The position numbers and the translations under genes are program-made. Below are positions 17,294 through 25,881 of a stretch of 28,611 bases of DNA, piece after piece. Every line of letters begins with the position of its first letter. Positions within the stretch are counted from its first letter, which is position 1. The notes under the pieces are model-generated. The model was not told the origin of the DNA, did not search any database, and was given only the letters and a program-made list of their open reading frames with translations. Source of the DNA: JAUXFS01 sp050329575 (GTDB lineage: Bacteria; Pseudomonadota; Alphaproteobacteria; Rhodospirillales; Defluviicoccaceae); the NCBI GenBank assembly GCA_050329575.1, contig JBHJOP010000027.1:1-28611 (forward strand). The letters are read 5' to 3'.

Positions 17294-18625
17294 ATGGCCG
17301 AACCGTTCGATCTGATCCTCCGCGGCGGCACCTGTGTGACGCCAAGCGGTGCAGCTGTCGCCGACGTCGGGGTCAGGCGCGGGCGGATCGCTGCGATCGG
17401 GTTGCCGGCGGCCGCGAAGGCGGTGGCGGCGATGGACTGCGCCGGGCTCACCGTGCTGCCCGGCGTGATCGACACCCAGGTGCATTTCCGCGAGCCGGGT
17501 CTCGAGCACAAGGAAGACATCGCCACCGGCACCGCCGGCGCGGCGATCGGCGGCGTGACGGCGGTGTTCGAGATGCCGAACACCCGGCCGCCGACCACCA
17601 CCGCGGCGGCGCTCGCCGACAAGTGCCGGCGGGCCAAGGGGCGGGCTTGGGTCGATATCGCGTTCTTCGTCGGCGCGACGCCGCAGAACGTCGACGCGCT
17701 GGCGGACCTCGAGCGGGTCCCCGGTTGTGCCGGGGTCAAGATGTTCATGGGCAGCTCGACCGGCACCCTGCTCGTCGCCGACGACGCCGACGTCGCCCGG
17801 GTCCTCGCCAACGGCGCCCGCCGGATCGCGGTCCACTGCGAGGACGAACGACGGCTCTCGGAGCGGTTCACCATCGTCGCGGGCGGCGCCTCGCCGGCGA
17901 TGCATCCCGAATGGCGGGACGTCGAGACGGCACGCCTCGCGACCGAACGCCTGGTCGCGCTCGCCGAGGGGGTGGGGCGCCGGGTCCACGTGCTGCACGT
18001 CACCACCGCCGAGGAGATGGCGCTGCTGGCCGGTCATCGCGACATCGCCACGGTCGAGGTCACGCCCCAGCATCTGACCCTGGCGGCGCCCGGCTGCTAC
18101 GAGGAGTTGGACAGCTACGCCCAGATGAACCCGCCGATCCGCGACGGCCGCCATCGCGAGGCGTTGTGGGCGGCGATCGCCGCCGGGCTGGTCGACTGCA
18201 TCGGCTCCGATCATGCGCCCCACCTTCGCGACGAGAAGAACAAGCCCTATCCGCAGAGCCCGTCCGGCATGCCGGGGGTGCAGACGCTGGTGCCGGTGAT
18301 GCTCGATCACGTGGCCAAGGGCAGGCTGTCTCTCGAACGCTTCGTCGATCTGACCAGCGCCGGCCCGGCCCGGATCTTCGGGATCGCCGGTCGCGGCCGC
18401 CTCGCCCTCGGCTACCGCGCCGATTTCACCGTCGTCGACCTCGAGGCGCGGCGGATGATCACCAACCGCTGGACGGTCAGCCGCTGCGGCTGGACCCCGT
18501 TCGACGGCATGACCTGCACCGGCTGGCCGGTGGCGACCATCATCGGCGGCCGGGTGGTGATGCGGGACGGCGAACTGCAGGGGGAGCCCGCCGGCGAGGC
18601 GGTGCGATTCCTGGAATGCCTGTAG
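17294..18625 (+). CDS. pyrC: Dihydroorotase (cyclic amidohydrolase family)
   Basis: A 443-residue metal-dependent amidohydrolase that should interconvert N-carbamoyl-aspartate and dihydroorotate in pyrimidine synthesis. Motifs: VLPGVIDTQVHFREPG (residues 55-69), the lysine strand GVKMFMGSSTGTL, HCEDE, VHVLHVTT and IGSDHAPH, ending with the composite-domain GYRADFTVVDL. The canonical metal HxH is QxH here (Gln62, His64), a variant I associate from memory with some alphaproteobacterial dihydroorotase homologues. Allantoinase or hydantoinase activity is the alternative, but GSSTG and the overall layout favour dihydroorotase. The ATG at 17294 follows GAGGGAG by 6 bases; the frame is open upstream without similarity. 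The 3' end overlaps the next gene by 10 bp. Confidence 0.88.
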   Translation: MAEPFDLILRGGTCVTPSGAAVADVGVRRGRIAAIGLPAAAKAVAAMDCAGLTVLPGVIDTQVHFREPGLEHKEDIATGTAGAAIGGVTAVFEMPNTRPPTTTAAALADKCRRAKGRAWVDIAFFVGATPQNVDALADLERVPGCAGVKMFMGSSTGTLLVADDADVARVLANGARRIAVHCEDERRLSERFTIVAGGASPAMHPEWRDVETARLATERLVALAEGVGRRVHVLHVTTAEEMALLAGHRDIATVEVTPQHLTLAAPGCYEELDSYAQMNPPIRDGRHREALWAAIAAGLVDCIGSDHAPHLRDEKNKPYPQSPSGMPGVQTLVPVMLDHVAKGRLSLERFVDLTSAGPARIFGIAGRGRLALGYRADFTVVDLEARRMITNRWTVSRCGWTPFDGMTCTGWPVATIIGGRVVMRDGELQGEPAGEAVRFLECL

Positions 18626-19221
18626 CGCCCCTGCCCGCGCCGCCGGCCGGCAAGCTTCGCCAGGTCGTCACCTGGCTGGAGATGACCGCGCCGCCGTGGG
18701 GTGACGGTCCGCCGCCGGCCAACCCGGCCCCGTGCGGCGACGTCGCGGTGGTGCGCTTCGACGCGCTGTCGGTCGCCGACTATCGCGCCCTGCAGCGTCT
18801 CATCGGCGAGGCGTGGTTGTGGTGGGAGCGGCTGACGGTCGGCGACGCCGCCCTTGCGGCGCTGCTCGCCGACCCGGGCACCGAGATCCGCCGGCTCACC
18901 GTCGGCGGCACCGTGGCCGGGTTTTCGGAACTGGACCGGCGCCGGCCGGGGGAGGTGGAGCTCAGCTTCTTCGGGGTGGCGCCGCCGTTCATCGGCCTCG
19001 GCCTCGGCCGCTACCTGCTGGCCGAGACTCTGGCGGCGGCATGGGCGGTACGGCCGCGGCGGGTGTGGCTGCACACCTGCGACCACGATCATCCGCAGGC
19101 CCTGGGGTTCTACGGGCGTGCCGGCTTTCGGCCGTATCGTCGCGAGACGGTGCTGATCGACGACCCCCGCCGCCTCGGCCTGCTGCCGCTCGACGCCGCC
19201 CCGCACGTTCCCCTGGCGTAG
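18616..19221 (+). CDS. GNAT family N-acetyltransferase
   Basis: A 201-residue protein with a GNAT fold from about residue 40. The acetyl-CoA-binding motif A reads VAPPFIGLGLGRYLLAE, preceded by the beta-strand GEVELSFFG, and motif B reads HPQALGFYGRAGFRPYR. The N-terminal 40 residues, with VVTWLEMTAPP and a proline-rich stretch, resemble those of a group of alphaproteobacterial acetyltransferases next to pyrimidine or GST genes; that resemblance is from memory and uncertain. The start overlaps the end of pyrC by 10 bp and the stop is followed almost at once by the GST gene, indicating one operon. The acceptor substrate is unknown. Confidence 0.88.
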   Translation: MPVAPLPAPPAGKLRQVVTWLEMTAPPWGDGPPPANPAPCGDVAVVRFDALSVADYRALQRLIGEAWLWWERLTVGDAALAALLADPGTEIRRLTVGGTVAGFSELDRRRPGEVELSFFGVAPPFIGLGLGRYLLAETLAAAWAVRPRRVWLHTCDHDHPQALGFYGRAGFRPYRRETVLIDDPRRLGLLPLDAAPHVPLA

Positions 19222-19228
19222 GGACCGA

Positions 19229-19879
19229 GTGATGCTGAGGCTATACGACTTCGGGCAGTCCGGCAACTGCCACAAGGTGCGGCTGATGCTGTCGATGCTG
19301 CGGCTGACCTTCGAGACCGTGACCGTCGACATGCTGGCCGCCGAGCACCGTTCGCGGGAGTATCTGGAGATCAATCCCCTCGGGCAGGTGCCGGCGCTCC
19401 GCGACCGCGACCTGGTGCTTCGCGACTCCCAGGCGATCCTGATCTACCTCGCGCGCCGCTACGGCGGCGAGTCCTGGCTCCCCGACGACCCCAAGAACAT
19501 GGCCCGGGTGGTGCAGTGGCTGTTCACCGCCGCCAACGAGATCCAGCACGGGCCGGCCGCCGCCCGACTGGCGGTCCGGTTCGGGGTCGGCATCGACCTG
19601 ACGGCGGCCCAGGGGATTGCCCGCAAGATCCTCGCTGTTCTCGATTCCGATCTCGCCGGCCACGACTGGCTCGCGCTCGATCGGCCGACCATCGCCGACC
19701 TCGCCTGCTATCCATACGTCGCCCTGGCCCCGGAAGGCGACGTGCCGCTGGCGCCGTTTCCGGCGGTGTGCGCCTGGATCCGCCGCATCGAGGCGCTCCC
19801 CGGCTACCTCGGCATGCCCGGGTTGCCGCGCGAGTTCGACCGACCGGCCCTCAGGCCCGATGGAGCAGGTGGCGGTTGA
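19229..19879 (+). CDS. Glutathione S-transferase family protein
   Basis: A 216-residue cytosolic GST-like protein. The N-terminal thioredoxin fold (residues 1-80) shows LYDFGQSGNCHKVRL, where Ser/Cys near residues 11-14 would contact the glutathione thiol, then NPLGQVPALRD (cis-proline) and LRDSQAILIYLARRYG (gamma-glutamyl site). The helical C-terminal domain contains the N-capping motif region LDRPTIADLACYPYV. The start is GTG 19229 or, one codon later, ATG 19232. The gene follows the GNAT stop by 7 bases. Its 3' end overlaps the end of the convergent ABC permease gene by 29 bp. Confidence 0.93.
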   Translation: MMLRLYDFGQSGNCHKVRLMLSMLRLTFETVTVDMLAAEHRSREYLEINPLGQVPALRDRDLVLRDSQAILIYLARRYGGESWLPDDPKNMARVVQWLFTAANEIQHGPAAARLAVRFGVGIDLTAAQGIARKILAVLDSDLAGHDWLALDRPTIADLACYPYVALAPEGDVPLAPFPAVCAWIRRIEALPGYLGMPGLPREFDRPALRPDGAGGG

Positions 19880-20540
19880 GGCGGCGTTCGAGCCGCCGAT
19901 AGGCCTGCGTGAAGGCGAACGTCATCAGCAAGTACAGCACGCCGGCGGCGAGGAAGATCTCGACCGGCATGTAGGTGCGGGCGATCACCGTCCGCGCCAT
20001 GCCGGTGAGGTCGAGGAGGGTGATGGTCGAGGCCAGCGCGCTCCCCTTCAGCATCAGGATGATCTCGTTGCCGTAGGCCGGCATCGCGATGCGGAACGCC
20101 TGGGGCAGCACGATGCGGCGATAGCAGAGCGCCTTCGACATCCCGAAGGCGTGCGCCGCCTGCACCTCGCCCGCGGGCACCGCCTCGATGGCGCCGCGCA
20201 GGATCTCCGCGGTGTAGGCGCCGGTGTTCAGCGCGAAGGCGATGATCGCGCACCAGTAGGGCTCGCGCAGCAGCGGCCACAGCACGCTCGCCCGCACGGC
20301 CTCGAACTGGCCGAGCCCGTAGTAGACGAGGAAGATCTGCACCAGCAGCGGCGTGCCGCGGAAGAAGAAGACGTAAACCAGGGCCGGCCAACGCAGCCAG
20401 CGGTGCTCGGACACCCGCATCAGCGCAGTCGGCAGCGCCAGGATCATGCCGACCAGCAGCGCCAGCGCGACCAGCTCCACGGTGAGCAGGGCACCCTGCA
20501 GCAGCCTCGGCAGGTTGTCGACGACGACCGCGACGTTCAT
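19851..20540 (-). CDS. Polar amino-acid ABC transporter permease (HisM/ArtM type)
   Basis: A 229-residue inner-membrane permease of the HisMQ/GlnP family with about five hydrophobic spans. The start NVAVVVDNLPRLLQGALLTVEL and the FFRGTPLLVQIFLVYYG signature are typical. The cytoplasmic EAA loop that docks the ATPase reads AAHAFGMSKALCYRRIVLPQ. It forms the heterodimeric channel with the permease encoded immediately upstream (10-bp gap). The operon order on this strand is ATPase, binding protein, permease 1, permease 2. The likely substrates are basic amino acids, judged by family only. The gene's 3' end overlaps that of the convergent GST gene. Confidence 0.93.
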   Translation of the reverse strand: MNVAVVVDNLPRLLQGALLTVELVALALLVGMILALPTALMRVSEHRWLRWPALVYVFFFRGTPLLVQIFLVYYGLGQFEAVRASVLWPLLREPYWCAIIAFALNTGAYTAEILRGAIEAVPAGEVQAAHAFGMSKALCYRRIVLPQAFRIAMPAYGNEIILMLKGSALASTITLLDLTGMARTVIARTYMPVEIFLAAGVLYLLMTFAFTQAYRRLERRLNRHLLHRA

Positions 20541-20550
20541 CGCATCGCGC

Positions 20551-21246
20551 TCACGCTGGCGCCTTGGGGACGCCCCGGCGGGCGGCCCGTTCGGCGTAGT
20601 GGAGACCGGCGGTGGTGACGACCGTCATGGCCAGGTAGAGGCTTGCCGCCGCCAGGTAGAAGGTGAACGGCTCGCGGGTGAAGCCGACGGCGATGGAGGA
20701 CTTGCGCATCAGCTCCTCGAGGCCGATCACCGAGACCAGCGAGGTGTCCTTGAGCAGCACCAGGAACAGGTTGCCGAGACCGGGCAGCGCGATCCGCCAC
20801 ACCTGCGGCAGCACGATGCGGCGGAAGGCGAGCAGCCGGCCCATGCCGAACGCGCGGGCCGCCTCGATCTGGCCGCTGGGAATGGCGAGGAGGGCGCCGC
20901 GGAACACCTCGGTGGCGTAAGCGCCGAAGGTCAGGCCGAGCGCCGCGATCCCGGCGGCGAACGGGCTCAGTTCGACGAAGCCGTCGTGGCCGAACCAGCC
21001 GGCGACGGCGGTCAGCACGCCCGACGAGCCGAAATAGATGATCAACACCACCAGCAGCTCCGGCAGGCCGCGGATCACCGTGGTGTAGGTCTCGGCCAGC
21101 GCGCGCACCGGCCACCAGTCGGACAGCTTGGCGGTGGCGCCGAGCAGCCCGAGGGCGAGGCCGACGATCGCCGCCGCGACGGCGAGGCGGGCGGTCATCC
21201 AGGCGCCGGCGAGAAGCTGGTCGCCGAAGCCGTGGAGGTCGATCAT
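20551..21246 (-). CDS. Polar amino-acid ABC transporter permease (HisQ/ArtQ type)
   Basis: A 231-residue membrane permease of the HisMQ family. It opens with GFGDQLLAGAWMTARLAV, has the VIRGLPELLVVLIIYFG signature and a cytoplasmic EAA loop EAARAFGMGRLLAFRRIVLP, followed by LGNLFLVLLKDTSLVSVIG, the conserved LKxTSL element. Five transmembrane segments are expected. It pairs with the downstream permease. The gene sits 31 bp after the binding-protein gene on the minus strand, consistent with a single transcript. The ATG at 21246 has only a weak ribosome binding site, so translation may be coupled. Confidence 0.93.
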   Translation of the reverse strand: MIDLHGFGDQLLAGAWMTARLAVAAAIVGLALGLLGATAKLSDWWPVRALAETYTTVIRGLPELLVVLIIYFGSSGVLTAVAGWFGHDGFVELSPFAAGIAALGLTFGAYATEVFRGALLAIPSGQIEAARAFGMGRLLAFRRIVLPQVWRIALPGLGNLFLVLLKDTSLVSVIGLEELMRKSSIAVGFTREPFTFYLAAASLYLAMTVVTTAGLHYAERAARRGVPKAPA

Positions 21247-21277
21247 CGCCCGCCGCCGCCGGCGCCCGTCGCCCCCC

Positions 21278-22027
21278 TCAGTAGATCGAGAACGGGAAGT
21301 ACTTGGCGTTGATGCGGTCGTAGGTGCCGTCGGCGCGAATCGCCGCCAGCGCCGCGTTGAAGCGCGCGACGAGGGCGGCGTCGTCCTTGCGCAGGGCGAT
21401 GCCGATCTTGTCGTCGATGGCGATCGCGTCGCCCTTGAACTCGAACGCCTGGCCGGCGTCGGATCTCAGCCATTCGTAGCTCACCAGCATGTCGGCGAGA
21501 ACCGCGTCGAGCCGGCCGGCGGCCAGATCCAGGTAGGCGTTTTCCTGGGTGTCGTAGAGCTTGATGCCGACGACGCCCTTCAGGTTGTCCTCCAGGTAGC
21601 CGCCGCTGATGGTGGCGCGCTGGGCGCCGATCGTCCTGCCTTTGAGGGCGCCGGGATCGAAGCCGGAGTCCCTGCGGGCGACGAAGCGCAGGCTGTTGGA
21701 CCAGTAGTGGTCGGTGAAGGCGACGGCCTTCTTCCGCTCCTCGGTGATCGACATGCTGGCGACGATGGCGTCGTACTTCTTCGCCAGCAGCCCCGGGATG
21801 ATGCCGTCCCAGTCCTGGGTGACGATCGTGCACTCGGCCTGCATCTTCTCGCAGAGCGCCAGCGCGATATCGACATCGAAGCCGATGACGTTGCCGGCGG
21901 CGTCGATCTGGTTGAACGGCGGGTAGGCGCCCTCGGTGCCGATGCGGATCTTGTCGGCGGCGGCAGGGCTGGCGGCGGCGAAGGCCAGCACGGCGGCGAG
22001 GGTGACGGCGAGTGTTCGGGCGATCAT
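21278..22027 (-). CDS. Periplasmic amino-acid-binding protein of an ABC importer (HisJ/ArgT-like)
   Basis: A 249-residue family 3 solute-binding protein. A clear signal peptide (MIARTLAVTLAAVLAFAA, cleavage near AAADK) precedes the mature start KIRIGTEGAYPPFNQID. Further landmarks are GFDVDIALALCEKM, DWDGIIPGLLAKKYDAI, SMSITEERKKAVAFTDHYW, ISGGYLEDN and DAVLADMLVSYEWL. This set matches lysine/arginine/ornithine or histidine binders of the HisJ/ArgT type, so a basic amino acid is the likeliest ligand. Two cysteines at about 40 residues into the mature protein (LCEKMQAEC) could form the family's small disulfide. The ATG at 22027 is preferred because AGAGGAA lies upstream and the signal peptide begins there; a GTG at 22051 overlaps the ATPase stop. 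Confidence 0.94.
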   Translation of the reverse strand: MIARTLAVTLAAVLAFAAASPAAADKIRIGTEGAYPPFNQIDAAGNVIGFDVDIALALCEKMQAECTIVTQDWDGIIPGLLAKKYDAIVASMSITEERKKAVAFTDHYWSNSLRFVARRDSGFDPGALKGRTIGAQRATISGGYLEDNLKGVVGIKLYDTQENAYLDLAAGRLDAVLADMLVSYEWLRSDAGQAFEFKGDAIAIDDKIGIALRKDDAALVARFNAALAAIRADGTYDRINAKYFPFSIY

Positions 22028-22047
22028 GGCGGTTCCTCTCTCTCGGT

Positions 22048-22857
22048 TCACAGGTGGCTGGCGAGAAACTGGCGGCAGCGTTCCGAGGTCGGGGCCTGGA
22101 AGACCGCCGACGGGGGCCCTTGTTCATGGACCCGCCCTTCGTGCAGGAACACCACCTGCGACGACACCTCGCGGGCGAACCGCATCTCGTGGGTGACCAC
22201 CAGCATCGTCCGCCCTTCCTCGGCGAGGCCGCGCATCACGCCCAGCACCTCGTCGACCAGTTCCGGGTCGAGCGCCGAGGTCGGCTCGTCGAACAGCATC
22301 ACCCGCGGCTCCATCGCCAGCGCGCGGGCGATCGCCGCCCGCTGCTGCTGGCCGCCGGAGAGCTGGCTCGGATAGCAATCGCGCTTGTCGGCGATGCCGA
22401 CCTTGGCCAACAGCGCCTCGGCGCGAATGGTCGCCTCCGCCCGCTTCAGTTTCGCGACGTGGATCGGCGCCTCGACGACGTTCTCGAGGATGGTCATGTG
22501 CGACCACAGATTGAAGCTCTGGAACACGAAGCCGATCCGCGCCCGCACCCGGGTGATCTGGCGGGCGTCGGCGGCGACCAGCCCGACGCCCGGCTTCGGC
22601 TTCAGCGCCAGTTCCTCGCCGCCGACCCGGATGCGGCCGTGATCGGGCGATTCGAGGAGATTGATGCAGCGGAGGAGCGTGCTCTTGCCCGAGCCGCTGG
22701 AGCCGATGATCGAGACCACGTCGCCGTCGTCGGCGGTGAGCCAGACGCCCTTGAGCACCTCGACCGCACCGAAGCGCTTGTGGAGGTCCTCGACGACCAG
22801 CGCGGGGGCGGTCGAAGCCGTCGGTGTCGTCGGTTCGGCGGATGCGGTGGCGGCCAT
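22048..22857 (-). CDS. Amino-acid ABC transporter ATP-binding protein (HisP type)
   Basis: A 269-residue nucleotide-binding subunit that energises the importer encoded by the following three genes. Walker A GSSGSGKST (residues 52-60), Q-loop FVFQSFNLWSHMTILEN, signature LSGGQQQR, Walker B VMLFDEPTSALD and the H-loop VVTHEM are all intact. The HisP-type insert with KPKPGVGLVAADARQI is seen between Walker A and the Q-loop. The ATG at 22857 gives a Thr/Ala-rich N-terminal extension of about 18 residues before LVVEDLHKRFG. The frame is open upstream to 23235 but loses similarity. Being the first gene of the operon is slightly unusual for this family. Confidence 0.95.
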   Translation of the reverse strand: MAATASAEPTTPTASTAPALVVEDLHKRFGAVEVLKGVWLTADDGDVVSIIGSSGSGKSTLLRCINLLESPDHGRIRVGGEELALKPKPGVGLVAADARQITRVRARIGFVFQSFNLWSHMTILENVVEAPIHVAKLKRAEATIRAEALLAKVGIADKRDCYPSQLSGGQQQRAAIARALAMEPRVMLFDEPTSALDPELVDEVLGVMRGLAEEGRTMLVVTHEMRFAREVSSQVVFLHEGRVHEQGPPSAVFQAPTSERCRQFLASHL

Positions 22858-23170
22858 GCGGATCGTTTTCCGGTCAGAACGACACCATCGGGCGACGAAC
22901 GGGGCCGAGTCAAGGCCGCGTCGACGGTAACCCCCCGAATCTGATCGAAAAACAAGGCCGTCGGGGAGCGAACATAAGCCTTTGTTAATGAACGTGCGTC
23001 GACAATGGCGCGCGATCCGTCCGGCTCCGATCGTCGGCGCTCGAGGATACTTGCCGGTGGCGGATCGGACGCCACCCGGGAGGCCGTCTGGTGTTCGGTC
23101 GTCACCGTCGCCGTCGACCGCTGTCACCGTACCGCCGGGGCGATGGTCCCGGCCGCGAGGCGTCCGCCCG
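22858..23170. other. Divergent intergenic region between the ABC importer operon and the cyclase gene
   Basis: These 313 bp contain no convincing gene. The part around 22925-22995 is relatively AT-rich (AATCTGATCGAAAAACAAGG and CTTTGTTAATGAACG) and probably holds divergent promoters. On the minus strand TTGACT with an 18-bp spacer to GATGGT, close to the ATPase start, is a weak candidate. No operator could be identified. Confidence 0.4.
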
Positions 23171-24649
23171 ATGAACCCGCTCGCAGAGCGCAAGCGACCG
23201 CAGATCACCCTGGAGCTGCTGGTCAGGAAGGCCAACCAGCAGTGGGCGAGCTACGGCTGCTACTCGCCGCAGGAAAAGCAGCTCGCGCTCGACGACGCCC
23301 GCAAGCTCGACAAGGATCCGCAGACGCTGGCGGTCCGGCTCATCAAGGAAACCTACGACCCCGAAGACAACAGCTCCTCGGAAATCACCCTGTTCGCCTC
23401 CTGCGGGGCGTCGACCAGTCGCTGGGCCTCGGGCTTCGAGCGCCGCCCGGGCGCCCCGACGGCCGGCGGCAGGGGCGCCTCGGCCCGGCCGCCGACCGAA
23501 GGCAAAAGGGGTCGCGGCGCCGCGCGGCGACCCGGACTGGTCGCGCGGCTGCTCGAAAAGCTGCGCGCGATGTTGGCGACGGACGGCGATCCGCCGCCGC
23601 CGGACCCCACCCCGGTGAAAGCGGGCGCGCCGGAGAAGGGCGCGCCGGCGCGCTGCGCGCCGGTCAGGGTGGAGGGACCCGCGGAACCGAACCTGCGCGG
23701 TTCCTTCGAGGTGATGATGAAGTTCGTCGCCGATGCGGTCGCGGTGTTGGACGAGCAGTCCCTCAACGCCTTCAACCGGTTCGGCATCGCCCTCTACGTC
23801 GCCGGGGCCTGCAAGCGGCTGGGGCGTCGGGAGGGGCTGACGGTCGCGGAGACGGCGACGCTGCTCTCGACGGCGCTGTTCGCGATCGGGCTGTCGAAGA
23901 CGCGGGCGGCGCAGTTCGCGGCCGAGCACGAGTCCTATCTGCAGGAGGCGGCCCGCAACCTGCAGATGTTCCAGGCCGGTCACGACGCGATGCTCGCCCA
24001 CCTCGGCGGCGGGGTGGAGAGCGGGCACAGCCTGCGGGCGGCGCTCGTGACATGGAACGCTCAGCGGGCGGATGCGGGCGGCGACCGGCGGCGGCCGACG
24101 ACGCTGATGTTCACCGACATGGTCGGATCGAGTGCGATCGCCGACCGTGAGGGCAACGAGTTCGCGATGAAGCTGATCCGGGTGCACAACATGATCGTCA
24201 AGTCGGCGATCGGCCACTACGGCGGACAGTACGTCAAGCACACCGGCGACGGCATCCTCGCCGCGTTCGACGACGCCCGCATGGCGGTCAAGAGCGCCGC
24301 GGTCATCCAACGCTGTGTCCGCGAGCACAATGCCGAGTTCCCGCAACTGGGGCTGAGCCTGCGCATCGGCCTCAACGGCGGCGACACCATTGCCGAGGGC
24401 GACGACCTGTTCGGCAGCAGTGTCAATCTGGCGAGCCGGATGTGCTCGCTCGCCGGGCCCGACCAGATCCTCTGCACCGGGATCGTCCGCGACCGCGCCG
24501 CCGACGGCCGGATCGGGTTCGCCGATCGCGGCGAGCACGCGATCAAGGGCTTCGCCGATCCGATCCCGGTCTACGAAGTGCTGTGGGAGGAGAGCGAGGC
24601 GACCGCGTGCGCGCACACGCCGAAGGAGGAGGCCGCTGCGGTAGGGTGA
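23171..24649 (+). CDS. Class III adenylate/guanylate cyclase with unrecognised N-terminal region
   Basis: A 492-residue cytosolic protein that should make cAMP (or cGMP) from the nucleoside triphosphate. The C-terminal cyclase domain (about 306-478) has both metal aspartates (FTDM Asp316 and TGDG Asp360), the purine-selecting lysine region YVKHTGDG (Lys356, favouring ATP), and the transition-state pair in VNLASR (Asn419, Arg423). Residues 1-75 form a small unrecognised domain (WASYGCYSPQEKQLALDDA). Residues 80-160 are a low-complexity Arg/Pro/Gly linker. Residues 175-290 are a helical region (SLNAFNRFGIALYVAGACKR) that may sense or oligomerise. No membrane span is seen. The ATG at 23171 is where the ordered sequence begins, although the frame is open to 22982. 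Confidence 0.85.
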   Translation: MNPLAERKRPQITLELLVRKANQQWASYGCYSPQEKQLALDDARKLDKDPQTLAVRLIKETYDPEDNSSSEITLFASCGASTSRWASGFERRPGAPTAGGRGASARPPTEGKRGRGAARRPGLVARLLEKLRAMLATDGDPPPPDPTPVKAGAPEKGAPARCAPVRVEGPAEPNLRGSFEVMMKFVADAVAVLDEQSLNAFNRFGIALYVAGACKRLGRREGLTVAETATLLSTALFAIGLSKTRAAQFAAEHESYLQEAARNLQMFQAGHDAMLAHLGGGVESGHSLRAALVTWNAQRADAGGDRRRPTTLMFTDMVGSSAIADREGNEFAMKLIRVHNMIVKSAIGHYGGQYVKHTGDGILAAFDDARMAVKSAAVIQRCVREHNAEFPQLGLSLRIGLNGGDTIAEGDDLFGSSVNLASRMCSLAGPDQILCTGIVRDRAADGRIGFADRGEHAIKGFADPIPVYEVLWEESEATACAHTPKEEAAAVG

Positions 24650-24791
24650 GCGCCCGGTCGCTGCCCCCATCACCCCTTCCAGCGCGACCATCGCGGGCGC
24701 GCCATTGACCCGCGTATCTCCGGCGTCGATGATGGCCGGCAGCGGCCGGCGCGGGTCGCGCCGCCGCAACGAGGCAAGGGAAGGGCAGACG

Positions 24792-25796
24792 ATGACCGGG
24801 ACGGAGGGATTCAAGGCACTGGTGCTCGACGAGGCCGGCGGCAAGGTCGCCGCCGCCGTCCGCACGCTCGACGACGACCGCCTGCCGGAGGGCGATGTCG
24901 TCGTCTCGGTCGCCTACTCCGACCTCAACTACAAGGACGGCATGGTCGTCAAGGGCCTGGGCCGGCTGGTGCGCAGCTATCCGCACGTGCCCGGCATCGA
25001 CTTCGCGGGCGTCGTCGAGTCGTCCCGGTCGCCGCGCTTCAAGCCGGGCGACGAGGTGATCCTCACCGGCTGGCGGGTCGGCGAGATCCACTGGGGCGGC
25101 TACGCGACCCGGGCGCGGGTCCGCGCCGACTGGCTGGTGCCGCTGCCGGCGGGGCTGTCGTTGCAGCGGGCGATGGCGATCGGCACCGCGGGCTTCACCG
25201 CGATGCTGGCGGTGATGGCGCTGGAGGAGCACGGCCTCAAGCCGGCCAACGAGGGCGAGGTGCTGGTCACCGGCGCGGCCGGCGGCGTCGGCAGCATCGC
25301 CGTCTCCCTGCTCTCCGCCCTCGGCTACCGGGTCGCCGCCGCCACCGGGCGGGCCGACAGCCACGACTACCTGCGTGACCTGGGGGCCGCCACCATCGTC
25401 GACCGGCGGGAGCTGGAGACGCCGCCGAAGGGGCCGATGGGCCCGGAGCGGTGGTCGGGGGCGATCGACAACGTCGGGGGAAAGAGCCTCGGCATCGTGC
25501 TCGCCCATCTCTGCTACTGGGCGAGTTGCGCCTCGGTCGGCAACGCCGGCGGCATCGCCTTCGACGCGACGGTGATCCCGTTCCTGCTCCGCGGCATCAA
25601 CCTGCTCGGCATCGACTCCGCCACCTGCCCGCGGGACCGCCGCGAGATCGCCTGGGCGAGACTCGCCCGCGAACTGCCGATGGACAAGCTCGACCGCCTC
25701 ACGCGGGTCGCCGGACTGGCCGAGGTTCCGGACCTCGCCGACCGGATTCTCAAGGGCGAGATCCGCGGGCGGACGGTGATCGACCCCCGCGCGTGA
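24792..25796 (+). CDS. acuI: Acrylyl-CoA reductase (NADPH), AcuI/YhdH family medium-chain dehydrogenase
   Basis: A 334-residue zinc-independent medium-chain reductase of the YhdH/YhfP family, which reduces acryloyl-CoA to propionyl-CoA in 3-hydroxypropionate and DMSP-derived acrylate metabolism and in detoxification. Family features are YSDLNYKDGMVVKGLG, PHVPGIDFAGVV, the TGWRVGEIHWGGYA loop, the NADPH-binding VLVTGAAGGVGSIAVSLL, and GGIAFDATVIPFLLRGINLLGIDS. The catalytic-zinc cysteine is absent, as expected for the family. The ATG at 24792 follows an AAGGGAAGGG stretch; an upstream TTG at 24705 is in frame but unlikely. It stands alone, with 142 bp separating it from the cyclase gene. Confidence 0.93.
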   Translation: MTGTEGFKALVLDEAGGKVAAAVRTLDDDRLPEGDVVVSVAYSDLNYKDGMVVKGLGRLVRSYPHVPGIDFAGVVESSRSPRFKPGDEVILTGWRVGEIHWGGYATRARVRADWLVPLPAGLSLQRAMAIGTAGFTAMLAVMALEEHGLKPANEGEVLVTGAAGGVGSIAVSLLSALGYRVAAATGRADSHDYLRDLGAATIVDRRELETPPKGPMGPERWSGAIDNVGGKSLGIVLAHLCYWASCASVGNAGGIAFDATVIPFLLRGINLLGIDSATCPRDRREIAWARLARELPMDKLDRLTRVAGLAEVPDLADRILKGEIRGRTVIDPRA

Positions 25797-25836
25797 CGGG
25801 CGCGCGTGACGGGAATGCTCTCGGAGAGGGTATTTT

Positions 25837-25851
25837 GTGCTAGGATAGCAC
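25837..25851 (+). promoter_or_regulatory. Inverted repeat and extended -10 ahead of the lipoprotein gene
   Basis: GTGCTA and TAGCAC flank a 3-nt centre, a perfect 6-bp inverted repeat 30 bp upstream of the start. It overlaps an extended -10-like TGCTAGGAT, so it could be an operator at the promoter. No convincing -35 was found. Confidence 0.35.
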
Positions 25852-25881
25852 GGGGGTAAACCGGGTGCGCGGGACGGCGCC

